A stretch of DNA of 46,523 nt from Propionibacteriaceae bacterium (lineage in GTDB: Bacteria; Actinomycetota; Actinomycetes; Propionibacteriales; Propionibacteriaceae): assembly GCA_030529455.1 (NCBI GenBank), contig JAUMWV010000002.1, positions 17,266-63,788 of the forward strand, given 5' to 3'. The notes beneath the pieces were generated by a model. It worked only from the letters and a program-made list of their open reading frames with translations, was not told the DNA's origin and did not search any database. Position 1 is the stretch's first letter. Each line of letters starts with the position of its first letter. A program made the translations under genes and the position numbers. Below, one piece after another: positions 25,407-34,051 of this stretch.

Positions 25407-26441
25407 TTAGGACGAGCGGCGCTGGGTCACCACCGCCAGCAGCATGCGCTCCAGCGCATAATCGGGGTCGGGGGGGGCCCCCCCGGGCTGGGGCGGCCCC
25501 GCCCCCCGCAGCCTGCGCCCCAGCGAATAATGGGGGTCGGCCGCGGCGCCCTGGAGGGGGGCGTCCGCGCCCGCCACCGCACGGACGGCGGCCGACACCC
25601 CTTCTGGGGTCCAGCCGCGCGAACTGCGGTGCAGGTCCTTCAGTTTGAAGGGTGGGACGCCGATCTGGCGCGCGAGGTCGGCGTCCCGGAGCCTCATCGT
25701 CCGGGCATCCAAGTAGCGTCCCAGCCCGCGCAGGCTAGAGGCGAGGGCTGAGGTGATGAGCACGGCGGCGACGCCGGTTCCCAACGCCCAGCGCAGTCTC
25801 TCCAGGGCGAGGGGGATGTTGCCGGCCAGTGCCGCGTCCGCGATCATGAACGAGCTCACCTCCGCGCGCCCGGCGAAATAGGTCGCGATCACGCGCTCGG
25901 TGATCTCGGCTCCTTCGGTGTCGGCGCGCAGCTGGTCCACCGCCGCCGCGAGTGCCCGCGGGTCGGTCCCGACCGCCGCCACGAGGGCCTGGGCCGCCTC
26001 CTGGCCCATCCGCACCCGCTGCGCCCTCGCCTCGGAGACGACGAAGCTGGGCGCCTCCCATGGTTTCAGCGCGGTGGCCTCGACCCGTTCGAGCTTGGCC
26101 TTCTTCAGCTTGTCCAAGAGGCCCTTGCCCTTGACCCCGCCGCCGTGGACCAGGATCAGTACCAGCTCCGGCGGCGGCGCGAGGGCGACGCTGAGCAGCG
26201 CGTCCGCGAGCTCTGGTGGGGTCGAGCCGATGTCGGAGATCACGGTGACCGAATCGCTGGACAGCAGCGAGCCGCCGGTGATCTCGGCGAACAGGTTGCC
26301 GTCCAGGTCGCCTGCCTCAACACGATTGACCTGCGAGCCGGGGCGCTCCTCCAGCGCTTCCCGGATCCGCTGCCTCGCCGCCCGCTCAGCGAACAGGCCC
26401 TCGGGACCGAAGATCAACAGACAGGAACCGAAAACCGACAT
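25407..26441 (-). CDS. holA: DNA polymerase III delta subunit
   Basis: The clamp-loader delta subunit that opens the sliding clamp at replication. The 344-residue protein has the family pattern: LLIFGPEGLFAERAAR at the N-terminus, PPPELVLILVHGGGVKGKGLLDKLKK, FAGRAEVSSFMIADAALAGN in the helical lid, and a C-terminal collar with LRDADLARQIGVPPFKL. The C-terminus is odd: the closing DPDYALERMLLAVV is preceded by a near copy, DPHYSLGRRLR, and a Gly/Pro-rich spacer. It is the last gene of comEA-comEC-holA. Confidence 0.92.
   Translation of the reverse strand: MSVFGSCLLIFGPEGLFAERAARQRIREALEERPGSQVNRVEAGDLDGNLFAEITGGSLLSSDSVTVISDIGSTPPELADALLSVALAPPPELVLILVHGGGVKGKGLLDKLKKAKLERVEATALKPWEAPSFVVSEARAQRVRMGQEAAQALVAAVGTDPRALAAAVDQLRADTEGAEITERVIATYFAGRAEVSSFMIADAALAGNIPLALERLRWALGTGVAAVLITSALASSLRGLGRYLDARTMRLRDADLARQIGVPPFKLKDLHRSSRGWTPEGVSAAVRAVAGADAPLQGAAADPHYSLGRRLRGAGPPQPGGAPPDPDYALERMLLAVVTQRRSS
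25443..25540. repeat. In-frame tandem duplication and G/C homopolymer in holA
   Basis: 25443-25471 and 25512-25540 match at 25 of 29 bases with an offset of 69 bases, exactly 23 codons. Between them is a run of eight G followed by seven C (25470-25484), a perfect palindrome prone to slippage or sequencing error. The frame is intact through both copies. Confidence 0.75.
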
Positions 26442-26546
26442 AGCCCAAGCATGCCAGCACCATCCGAGGCTCGTCGCACCGCCGCCCGCGCATCACCCCG
26501 GCCCGCTGGCCGGTACGCCGGCCCGCGGCCGCGGCGTAGCCCAGGC

Positions 26547-29072
26547 TCAGGGGCCGCGCGCCCGCACCGCCCGCCCATTCTCCGCCCGCGCTACCGCGAC
26601 CGACCCCGCCGGATCGGGGCGGCGCACCTGCATCCCGAAGCGTGCCGCCAGGCTCAAGGCCCGGGGTGAGGGATGGCCGTAGTCGTTGTGTCGTCCTGCG
26701 CTGGCCACCGCCAGCGTCGCCCCGGTCGCGGAGAAGAAATCTGGCTCCTGACGCGCGGCGCCATGGTGGGGCAGCTTGAGGATGTGTGCCTTGAGGCTAA
26801 TCTGCAGCGCCTCCGCCGAACGTAACCCCGCCCGCTGCCCGTCGAGTTCCGCGTCCCCGGGCAGTAACAGCCGGAGCCCAGCGACCTCAACCACCGCGAT
26901 GATCGAAGCGTCGTTCTGCACCACGCTCTCGACCTGGTCCGCATCCGCGCCGTGTTCTGGCGCCGCCTCTCCGGCCCAGACCATCGTCAGGCTGACCTCC
27001 CCGACCTGATACCGCTCCCCCGGGGTGGCGGCCTTGACCTGGACCCCAGCCCGCTTCGCACTGGCGCTCACCTCCCGGGCCGCCGCGACGGGGCTGGCGA
27101 GCCTGCTCACCAGGATCTGCCCGACGGGAAACTCCTCTAGCACCCGCCCCAGCCCACCAACGTGATCGGCGTGGTAGTGAGTCAGGATCAGCAACGGCAC
27201 CCGCCTGATCCCGAGGGAGCGCAGACAATCGAGGGCCGAATCCGGCTCGGGTCCGGTGTCCACGAGAACGGCCTGGCCGGGTCCGGCGCGCAGGACGGTG
27301 GTATCACCCTGGCCAACGTCGCAGAACACGACTCCCCAGGTTCCGGGCCAGCCCAGCACCGGTGGAGCCTGGCCAGAAGCGATCAGCAGCCCCGCGACGA
27401 GCAGGCCCGCGGCGCACCGGCGAGCGAGCACCGCCTTCGCCGCCGCCCCCACCGCCAGGCAGCCGAACCCGAGCAGGACGAGCGTAACCGCGTCGGTACG
27501 CACGGGCCACGCCGCCGCAGGTAGCCCCGCACCGACGGAGGCGACCCACAAGATCGGCTGTACGACCCAGCCCGCGAGCCAGCCCGCCATCGTGCCCAGC
27601 GGGGCCCACAGCAGGCAAAGCCCACCGGCGATCAGCCCAAGCACTGTGCCCGGCCCGACGAATGGCCCGACCAGGGCGTTGGCGACCAGCCCGACGACCG
27701 ACACCTGGCCGCTCAGCGCGGTCACCAGCGGCTGGGTCGCCAGCTGGGCCGCGAGCGGTACGCAGATGGCCTCGGCCAGCCATGGCGGCGCCCAGGCTCG
27801 CATCGCGTCCTGCCAACCCGGCGCCCAGCACAGGATTCCGGCGCTCGCCGACACCGAGAGCGCGAAGCCCCAGCTCCTGGAGAGCCAAGGATCGATCGCC
27901 AGGAGGACGAGCACGGCCACGCACAGGTACTGGGTGCCTTTCTGGCGTCCCCGTCCGGTGCCCAGCGCCGCGAGGCCAACCAGGCCCATCGCCGCGGCGC
28001 GCAGCACGCTCGGCTCGGCCCGACACACCGCGACGAAGGCTGCGACCGCCACGACCGCGATCGCCCTCACCCACCATCCCCGCACCCCGCACCAGCGCGC
28101 CACTCCCAGCACGAAGCCCAGCAGCAGCGTGAGGTTCGCCCCCGAGACCGCCAGCAGGTGGGTCAGGGCCGTCGCACGGAACCTCTCGGACATCTCCCCG
28201 GTGATCGCAGAAGTGTCCCCGACGACGAGCGACGGAACTAGCGCGGCCTGTTCCGCCGGACTCGCCGCCAGCGCGTCGCGCAGCGCCGCACGGTAGCGGT
28301 TGACCGCCCGGTCGGCCAGCCCCGGTGCCGACAGCACGCGCGGCGCCTCCGCGATGCGCAGCACAAAACCCACTCCATCCCCGGGCTCCGCAGCCCTGGC
28401 GAGGGCATTCAAGCGGACGGCGCTGCCCGGATGAATCTCGCCGAACGCGGCGAGTGCCTCCCCCGAGAGGAATCCCTTCGCAGGCACGCTCACCCGTGCG
28501 GCGCTCCCGTGCCCAGAGACGCTCCGCACGTCCAGGGTCACCACCCCCGCGGGCGGGCGGGCGCCGCGCCCCGGGTACACCATCAGGTCGCCGCGCAGCA
28601 CCGCCTCCACCTCGACGTAGGCGCCGTCGTTACCGAGGTCCGCTGGCAGGCCCCCGGAGAGATGGCCCTGTCTCGCCCCCGCGATCAGCGCCGTGCCCGC
28701 CGCGACGACGCAGACCGCGGCGACAACGGGACGGCCGGACGCCGCAGCAGCCGCGCAGGCGGCCAGCAACAGCGCGATTCCCCACCACGGGATCGTCGCG
28801 CCACCGGTCACGGCCCAGGCCATGGCCCACATGGCCGCCGCCACTGGGACCAGCCGCAGGTCACGCCCGGCGGGTTCCTCGCGCACCGGCGCGGCTGCTC
28901 CCCTATCGGCGCGGTCACGGCGAACCACCGGCGGCCACCCGTCCGGCGCCGCGACACGCCGCCCATCACCCGGACGAACACCCGGTGCGCCGCCGGGGTG
29001 CGGCCGTCGCCTCGCAGGACGACAGGCCGCACCGCCAGCGCGCTGCCCGCTCCCCGACCCCACCGTGACCAT
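26547..29072 (-). CDS. comEC: ComEC/Rec2 DNA-uptake channel protein
   Basis: ComEC forms the membrane channel for single-stranded DNA entry. The 841-residue frame has an N-terminal membrane part with the DUF4131 region, a central competence domain of multiple helices (ALTHLLAVSGANLTLLLGFVL; LARLGTGRGRQ-like loops), and a C-terminal metallo-beta-lactamase-like domain with LTHYHADHVGG and LLPGDAELDG, which may degrade the non-entering strand. The first ~65 residues are unusually Arg/Pro/Gly-rich, so the true start may be downstream near REEPAGRDLRLVPVA. ATG 29072 is kept because it is ten bases after the comEA stop. Confidence 0.9.
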   Translation of the reverse strand: MVTVGSGSGQRAGGAACRPARRRPHPGGAPGVRPGDGRRVAAPDGWPPVVRRDRADRGAAAPVREEPAGRDLRLVPVAAAMWAMAWAVTGGATIPWWGIALLLAACAAAAASGRPVVAAVCVVAAGTALIAGARQGHLSGGLPADLGNDGAYVEVEAVLRGDLMVYPGRGARPPAGVVTLDVRSVSGHGSAARVSVPAKGFLSGEALAAFGEIHPGSAVRLNALARAAEPGDGVGFVLRIAEAPRVLSAPGLADRAVNRYRAALRDALAASPAEQAALVPSLVVGDTSAITGEMSERFRATALTHLLAVSGANLTLLLGFVLGVARWCGVRGWWVRAIAVVAVAAFVAVCRAEPSVLRAAAMGLVGLAALGTGRGRQKGTQYLCVAVLVLLAIDPWLSRSWGFALSVSASAGILCWAPGWQDAMRAWAPPWLAEAICVPLAAQLATQPLVTALSGQVSVVGLVANALVGPFVGPGTVLGLIAGGLCLLWAPLGTMAGWLAGWVVQPILWVASVGAGLPAAAWPVRTDAVTLVLLGFGCLAVGAAAKAVLARRCAAGLLVAGLLIASGQAPPVLGWPGTWGVVFCDVGQGDTTVLRAGPGQAVLVDTGPEPDSALDCLRSLGIRRVPLLILTHYHADHVGGLGRVLEEFPVGQILVSRLASPVAAAREVSASAKRAGVQVKAATPGERYQVGEVSLTMVWAGEAAPEHGADADQVESVVQNDASIIAVVEVAGLRLLLPGDAELDGQRAGLRSAEALQISLKAHILKLPHHGAARQEPDFFSATGATLAVASAGRHNDYGHPSPRALSLAARFGMQVRRPDPAGSVAVARAENGRAVRARGP

Positions 29073-29081
29073 CCACGACGC

Positions 29082-29900
29082 CTAGACGGCGACCAGCGCG
29101 GACAGTTTGGCGTAGGTCTTGGGGCCGATGCCTTCCACCTCTTTCAGCTCTTCGGTCCGGGTGAAGGGTCCCTTGGCCTCGCGCCGGGCGATGATGGCGC
29201 TGGCGGTGGCGGGCCCAACGCCGGGCAGCGTCTCCAGCTCGCTGGGCGATGCCGTGTTCAGGTTGACCTTGGCCTTGCCGCCACCGTTACCGTCCTGCCC
29301 CGCCCCCTGGCGCACCTCCCCCTGCGGGGCGGACTTCGTCCCCACGACGATCTGCGAACCGTCGGCCACCGGCGCTGCCAGGTTGAGCAAGGCCGGATCG
29401 GCATCCGCGTTGAATCCGCCCGCCGCCTCAATAGCGGCCTGCACTCTCGCCCCGGCGGGCAGCTCGACGATCCCCGGGCTGGTGACCGCGCCGACCACGT
29501 GGACGAGGACCCCGGGAGCACGGCTGGGGGCCGGGGCCGCGGCGCTCGCCGACGCCTCCGGTGTCGCGGTCAGAACCGGGATGCTGGTCTCCGCCGCCCG
29601 TCCCAGCCACACCCACGTGGCGACGCCGAACAGCACCATGACCGCCACCACCACCCCCAGGTGGCGCCGGTCGAACCTCGGCCGGGAGCGCAGCGTCATC
29701 CGCGGGGCGGCCTCAGAGCCCAGGCTGGAGTCAAGGAACGGCTCGTCGTCGGGTTCGAGGTCAAGAACCGGGTCATCGTCGGGCTCGGCGCCGGGAGCCG
29801 GGCCCGCGTAACGTCCGGGGTGCCGAAGCGGCGAACCGGATGCGGCGACCGCGGCAAGACGGGTCGCGACGATATCCCTCAGAGCGTCGGAAGCGTTCAC
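29082..29900 (-). CDS. comEA: ComEA-type helix-hairpin-helix DNA receptor
   Basis: A 272-residue membrane-anchored DNA-binding protein of the uptake machinery. A ~80-residue acidic cytoplasmic region leads into one membrane helix (~83-103), an Ala/Pro-rich linker, an SLBB domain (LVHVVGAVTSPGIVELPAGA, ~130-190), a Gly-rich linker, and two HhH motifs (VNLNTASPSELETLPGVGP and EVEGIGPKTYAKL). It is the first gene of comEA-comEC-holA. DnaA-box-like sequences lie ~50-80 bases upstream of its start. Confidence 0.92.
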   Translation of the reverse strand: MNASDALRDIVATRLAAVAASGSPLRHPGRYAGPAPGAEPDDDPVLDLEPDDEPFLDSSLGSEAAPRMTLRSRPRFDRRHLGVVVAVMVLFGVATWVWLGRAAETSIPVLTATPEASASAAAPAPSRAPGVLVHVVGAVTSPGIVELPAGARVQAAIEAAGGFNADADPALLNLAAPVADGSQIVVGTKSAPQGEVRQGAGQDGNGGGKAKVNLNTASPSELETLPGVGPATASAIIARREAKGPFTRTEELKEVEGIGPKTYAKLSALVAV

Positions 29901-29951
29901 ACCCTCACCATGGGGCGTGGGGATACCCCCAGCGCCGCCGCATCAGCAAAC

Positions 29952-29978
29952 TGTGGATAGCCCGATCGGTTATGCACA
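29952..29978. promoter_or_regulatory. DnaA-box-like pair upstream of comEA
   Basis: TGTGGATAG (29952-29960, reverse of CTATCCACA) and TTATGCACA (29970-29978) face each other; each differs from TTATCCACA at one base. They lie in the 408-bp gap 29901-30308 between divergent comEA and the VIT gene. I see no gene or RNA in the rest of that gap. Confidence 0.4.
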
Positions 29979-30308
29979 ACCCGGCCGGTTCCGCTCAGGC
30001 CAATCGCACACTGGGACGCCACAGCCCGGCCAGCGGGCAGACCCGCGGCTCAACCGATCACGGGGCTGGTCGTATCCGGGAGCCACGCAATGACCCTCAC
30101 CACCTGCTTATCCCCATGACCCCACACGCCCAGGACGCCCGCGGCTCCTCCTGCACTGCAACCGGTTCATGGCGTGCTCATGCGCTTGCCTGGTTCACCG
30201 AACCTCTCCTTAGCTCCGATCGATAGCATTATCTTCCCTATTCACGCCGCATTTAGGCAGCGCTAGCCTTCGTTGCCTTCCCCTGCGCCATGGCGCAAAG
30301 TTATTGGT

Positions 30309-31010
30309 ATGGCGGCAGATATCGGACTGGCTGATCGCCCCCAAGCCCTCGGCTCGAAGCTGAACTGGCTCCGCGCTGGGGTGCTCGGCGCCAATGACGG
30401 CATCGTGTCGGTCGCCGGTCTTGTCATGGGTGTCGCCGGGGCTACTGACGACGTGTTCGCCATCTTGGTCGCCGGACTAGCTGGACTCATCGCCGGGGCG
30501 CTATCGATGGCGGGTGGGGAATATGTGTCGGTGTCGACGCAACGCGACACCGAAGTCGCGGCGCTAGACCGGCAGCGCAGGGCGCTGGACGCCGAACCGG
30601 AACGCGAGCTGCGGGCGCTGGCCCAGGTCTACTGCAGCAAGGGGATTTCAGCAGAATTGTCTCTGCAAGTCGCCAGCGAGCTGAGCGCCAAGGATGCCCT
30701 CGCGGCGCACGCCGAAGCCGAGTTGGGGATCGATTCCTCCGAACAGGTCAGCCCCTGGCTGGCCGCCGTCGCCTCCGCGATCGCGTTCACGCTGGGCGCC
30801 CTGATCCCGCTGCTGGTCGTCGTGCTCACCCCGGGTGTCCTGACCACGGTCGGGGCAGTGCTCTTCGCCCTAGCCCTCACCGGCTATGTCAGCGCCCGCC
30901 TGGGCGACGCACCGGTCCTGCGTCCCATCCTGCGCAACCTGGCGGCGGGTACCCTCGCCATGGGTCTCGCCCACGGCGTCGGCGTCCTGGTCGGAAGCGG
31001 CATCGGCTGA
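30309..31010 (+). CDS. VIT1/CCC1-family iron/manganese transporter
   Basis: A 233-residue membrane protein with five predicted helices. The N-terminal KLNWLRAGVLGANDGIVSVAGLVMGVAGA and LIAGALSMAGGEYVSVSTQRD are hallmarks of the vacuolar iron transporter family, which exports Fe2+/Mn2+ from the cytoplasm. A metal-binding-type acidic helical loop (~80-140) separates helices 2 and 3. I chose ATG 30309; a TTG at 30273 is also in frame. No iron-responsive operator was recognised upstream. Confidence 0.9.
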   Translation: MAADIGLADRPQALGSKLNWLRAGVLGANDGIVSVAGLVMGVAGATDDVFAILVAGLAGLIAGALSMAGGEYVSVSTQRDTEVAALDRQRRALDAEPERELRALAQVYCSKGISAELSLQVASELSAKDALAAHAEAELGIDSSEQVSPWLAAVASAIAFTLGALIPLLVVVLTPGVLTTVGAVLFALALTGYVSARLGDAPVLRPILRNLAAGTLAMGLAHGVGVLVGSGIG

Positions 31011-31013
31011 CTA

Positions 31014-31029
31014 GGGGCAGGGCTGCCCC
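31014..31029. terminator. Stem-loop between convergent VIT and PfkB genes
   Basis: GGGGCA and TGCCCC pair around GGGC, three bases after the VIT-family stop and 32 bases from the kinase stop. GC-rich, no T-run; a bidirectional terminator is plausible. Confidence 0.45.
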
Positions 31030-31060
31030 ACGAACCGGAGCCGAAGTTCCCGGACTGCGC

Positions 31061-31999
31061 TCAACCCGCGGTCCGGCCCAGGTAGTCGTCCAGCTCGTCG
31101 GCCGTCGGCGGGTTGGCGCCCTTGCGCGCACAGACCATGGCCGAAGCACCGATTCCCCGCTGTAGCGCCTCGGTGACGCGGCCCGGATCGCTGGCATAGC
31201 GGGACAGGAACCCGGCCATGAAGGTGTCGCCCGCACCGACGGTGTCGACCAGCGCGATGGGTCTGCCCGGCACCCGGAACACTTCACCCGACGGCGTCAC
31301 CGCGATCGCCCCATCCGGTCCCAGGGTGACAACGAACAGTCCTAGCTGGAACTCCCTCACCCAGTCGGCGGCGACCCGGGCGACGTCCACCCCCGGCTGG
31401 CCGAGCAACACCTCAATGTCCTCATCGCTGGCCTTCACCACCCCTCCGCGCTGTCCGACCGCCGCCATCAGCGCGAAGACCCTGCGCCGGTATTCGGGCA
31501 GGTCTGGCAGCACGCTGGCGCGGACGTTGATGTCGTAGGACAGTCCCGTCTCGCTACGTTGGATGAACCTCAGCAGCGCCTCATGCCCGGGCATCACAAC
31601 GGCCCCGATGGAACCGAAGTGCAACCAGTCCTGTGCAGGCAGGATAGGAAAGTCGCCGTCCTGCCAACCGAAGTTGGCGGTTCCCTCGAAGTGGAAGGCA
31701 TAACTCGCCTTGCCCTGGTCGTCTAGGCTCACCACCGCAATGGATGTCGCCTCGGCTGTCGCGACCGCCAGGTCAAGCCCCGCCCCGCTCTCGGTGATAT
31801 GGCCGCGCAGCTGGGCTGCAAAGGAATCCGCACCGAACCTGCCGAGGAACTCCACCCGGTGCCCCAGGCGAGCCAACGCCACCGCCGTATTCATGGGCCC
31901 ACCGCCGCTCAGTGCCCGCCAGGAGGTTTCCGACCATCCCGTCCGTTCCCCGCCGGGCATCAGATCGATCAACGCCTCACCGCACACCACGAATCGCAT
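31061..31999 (-). CDS. PfkB-family carbohydrate kinase (fructokinase-like)
   Basis: A 312-residue ribokinase-fold kinase. The N-terminal GEALIDLMPG, the glycine-rich GGGPMNTAVALARLG (PfkB signature 1), and DTVGAGDTFMAGFL (signature 2, with the catalytic Asp and anion hole) are all present. The pattern matches bacterial fructokinases, but substrate choice within PfkB cannot be set from sequence. It is a single gene, convergent with the VIT transporter; a DUF4192 gene ends 22 bases upstream on the same strand. Confidence 0.9.
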   Translation of the reverse strand: MRFVVCGEALIDLMPGGERTGWSETSWRALSGGGPMNTAVALARLGHRVEFLGRFGADSFAAQLRGHITESGAGLDLAVATAEATSIAVVSLDDQGKASYAFHFEGTANFGWQDGDFPILPAQDWLHFGSIGAVVMPGHEALLRFIQRSETGLSYDINVRASVLPDLPEYRRRVFALMAAVGQRGGVVKASDEDIEVLLGQPGVDVARVAADWVREFQLGLFVVTLGPDGAIAVTPSGEVFRVPGRPIALVDTVGAGDTFMAGFLSRYASDPGRVTEALQRGIGASAMVCARKGANPPTADELDDYLGRTAG

Positions 32000-32021
32000 A
32001 GCACGAGCATATGACCTTGAC

Positions 32022-32966
32022 CTAGCCCGCGGAGGCCCATACCGAAGGAGGAATGAGATGGGCCACCATGTGCTCGACCACCGGTATCACCGGGTGGTCC
32101 GGATTCATCCTGCGGAGCCTGTCCCAGGCAGCGCTCATCACCGGCCCACCACCGCCGAGCCACGCCACGAAGACGAGTAACGCCAGCGGAGACTGCGCGT
32201 CTTCGGGTGGGCAGTGCGCGACCACCCGAAGCAGCCACTCCCGGTCGCGCATCGCCAGGTCTGGGCTGAGCGTCGGCAGCAATGCGCCGAGCACCTCCGG
32301 CTTCCTGAGAGCTCCGACCCACCAGGCCGCGTCCTCGCTCGTGATCTGGCCGCCGCTGGCCGCGGCCTGGGCCCGCAAGACGAGCGCCCGCTCGACCACA
32401 TCGGTCTCCGCGGCCAGGAGATGGTTGGCCGAGGCGATGGCCTCCCGTGCCGCGCTGAGCTTCGAGGCTGGCGGCCCAGCAACGGCAGCGACCAGGTCGG
32501 CACGGTCACGTCCGACGGGTATCCCGGCGAGCACCGCCTCGGCGGTAATCAGACAGTCCGCGTAGCTGAAGGGTCTCCCCTCGGGTGGGCAGCAGTCGTC
32601 CGCGCACGTCAGCGACCACCAGCGCTGACCGTTGGTGTAGACCACATCGTCGGCCTCGCCGAGAGCATCGGCGACCTCGGTGAGCGATGCCTGGATCGCT
32701 GAATCGTCTGCACTGTAACCCAGCAGGAAGACCCTGGCCTGCGGATAATGCGCGCGAAGGTTGGCCAGCTGGTCGGCGACCGCCTCGTAATCAGTCACGA
32801 ACCAGTCCATGTCTACCCTGAGGGTCAGCTCGATCCGGTGGTCCAGGCACACGACCACCACGACGGAGTCCCGGGGGCGATACCCGAGGACCGCGGGAAC
32901 CGCCGCCAGTAGGTCTTCCATGCCTCGCACCGGCGAGAACCGGTTCTCACAAAAGGACGTGCTCAT
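32022..32966 (-). CDS. DUF4192 domain-containing protein
   Basis: A 314-residue protein of DUF4192, an actinobacterial family of unknown function. The N-terminal part has PVRGMEDLLAAVPAVLGYRPRDSVVVV, then FLLGYSADD, and WWSLTCADDCCPPEGRPF with a cluster of three cysteines that is typical of the family. The C-terminal half is helical. I use ATG 32966; the frame is open to 33221 but that upstream part looks non-coding. A DnaA-box-like pair lies 53-80 bases upstream. Confidence 0.88.
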   Translation of the reverse strand: MSTSFCENRFSPVRGMEDLLAAVPAVLGYRPRDSVVVVVCLDHRIELTLRVDMDWFVTDYEAVADQLANLRAHYPQARVFLLGYSADDSAIQASLTEVADALGEADDVVYTNGQRWWSLTCADDCCPPEGRPFSYADCLITAEAVLAGIPVGRDRADLVAAVAGPPASKLSAAREAIASANHLLAAETDVVERALVLRAQAAASGGQITSEDAAWWVGALRKPEVLGALLPTLSPDLAMRDREWLLRVVAHCPPEDAQSPLALLVFVAWLGGGGPVMSAAWDRLRRMNPDHPVIPVVEHMVAHLIPPSVWASAG

Positions 32967-33018
32967 GCCTTCACTGTGGGCTGTCCGTCCAGTGTTGGCG
33001 CTGGACAGCCTCCCGGCT

Positions 33019-33046
33019 GTGCATAACCGGCAGTGCTGTGGATAAC
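33019..33046. promoter_or_regulatory. DnaA-box-like pair between DUF4192 and a membrane protein
   Basis: TGTGCATAA (33019-33027) and TGTGGATAA (33038-33046) are the reverse strands of TTATGCACA and the perfect TTATCCACA, in the same orientation, 19 bases apart. They lie in the 275-bp divergent gap 32967-33241, which otherwise has no recognisable gene. Confidence 0.4.
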
Positions 33047-33241
33047 TTTGTGGCGTCGCGGGGCATCCTGCCGCTGCCCCGGCACCATGGACCATCGCGA
33101 AGAGCGGCATCCTGGTGCTCTGACAAGCGGCACGGCCGAAATGACGACGGGTTGGGTCCCCCAGCAGGGACGAAGCGAGGACTCCGCGCGGCTGGGCCAA
33201 GCAGATTTCGCCTGCCCGCACACCCCGTAAGCTAGGTGCTC

Positions 33242-34051
33242 ATGAGCACTCCCGCAGGCTGGCCACGACCAGATCAGGCCCGCAACGCCCAACCGGGCCA
33301 GCCTCCGTCGGGCTCGCAGCCGCCCTTGGCCGGGCCCCACCAGCAACCGCCCCAGGCTGGGGTCCACCAGGGGAGCCCGGGGACGGCGCCGCACTGGGCA
33401 CCAGCGGGAGCGCAGCAGCCACCCGCGTGGGGGCAGCCGCAGCCCGGTTGGAACCCACCCGGCCAGCCTGCCCCCGACACCAGCGGCTCGGCGGGACGCG
33501 ACCCCTACCGACCGTTCAACGAACCGGATCTGCCCCGCGTCTACGCCGAACAGTTCGCCCCCCGCCGCAACCGGGGTTTCCTCGGCCTGGTTGCCGCCGC
33601 GGTCCTGCTCATTGGGATCGTGTTGTTCGTCGCCACCCAAGGCCTGCCGGGCTCGCAGCCCACACCGGCCCCGACGCGGATCCGCACCGCGGCGCCATCG
33701 TTCTCTCCCGGGTCCACCGGCCTCGGCCTGCCCTTCGAATCCCGGGACGGTTCTGGTTATTGGCAGGTGGACTCCAGCCAGTGGGAGGGGTCCACCCTGC
33801 GCGTCACCGTGACCATCCGGGTCGACGAGGGAGTATTGGACTATGACCTGTTCGCCTTCGGCAATGCCGAGGCCCAGCTGCTGAAACCCGAGTACACCTC
33901 CAGCGCGGAGATGCTCTACCCGGGCACCATCAGGGCCGGGGGGAGCGAGACCGGGACCGTGAGCTTCACCATCGACCCCATGCCGGTGACCCTCGTGCTG
34001 GCCGACGCCAACAGCCGCAAGTCGATCTCGGCGCTGCGGATCAATCCGTAG
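33242..34051 (+). CDS. Pro/Gln-rich single-pass membrane protein
   Basis: A 269-residue protein of unknown function. Residues 1-~85 are a low-complexity Pro/Gln/Gly cytoplasmic region. Residues ~120-140 (GFLGLVAAAVLLIGIVLFVA) form one membrane helix. The rest is a predicted beta-rich outer domain containing WQVDSSQWEGSTLRVTVTI and TVSFTIDPMPVTLVL, reminiscent of DUF4352-like immunoglobulin folds. It starts at ATG 33242. It converges on the DMT transporter gene, overlapping its end by 11 bases. Confidence 0.72.
   Translation: MSTPAGWPRPDQARNAQPGQPPSGSQPPLAGPHQQPPQAGVHQGSPGTAPHWAPAGAQQPPAWGQPQPGWNPPGQPAPDTSGSAGRDPYRPFNEPDLPRVYAEQFAPRRNRGFLGLVAAAVLLIGIVLFVATQGLPGSQPTPAPTRIRTAAPSFSPGSTGLGLPFESRDGSGYWQVDSSQWEGSTLRVTVTIRVDEGVLDYDLFAFGNAEAQLLKPEYTSSAEMLYPGTIRAGGSETGTVSFTIDPMPVTLVLADANSRKSISALRINP

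Noticed and set aside
28431-29960. 509-codon plus-strand open frame across comEC and comEA
   Set aside because: Antisense shadow of two well-supported competence genes.
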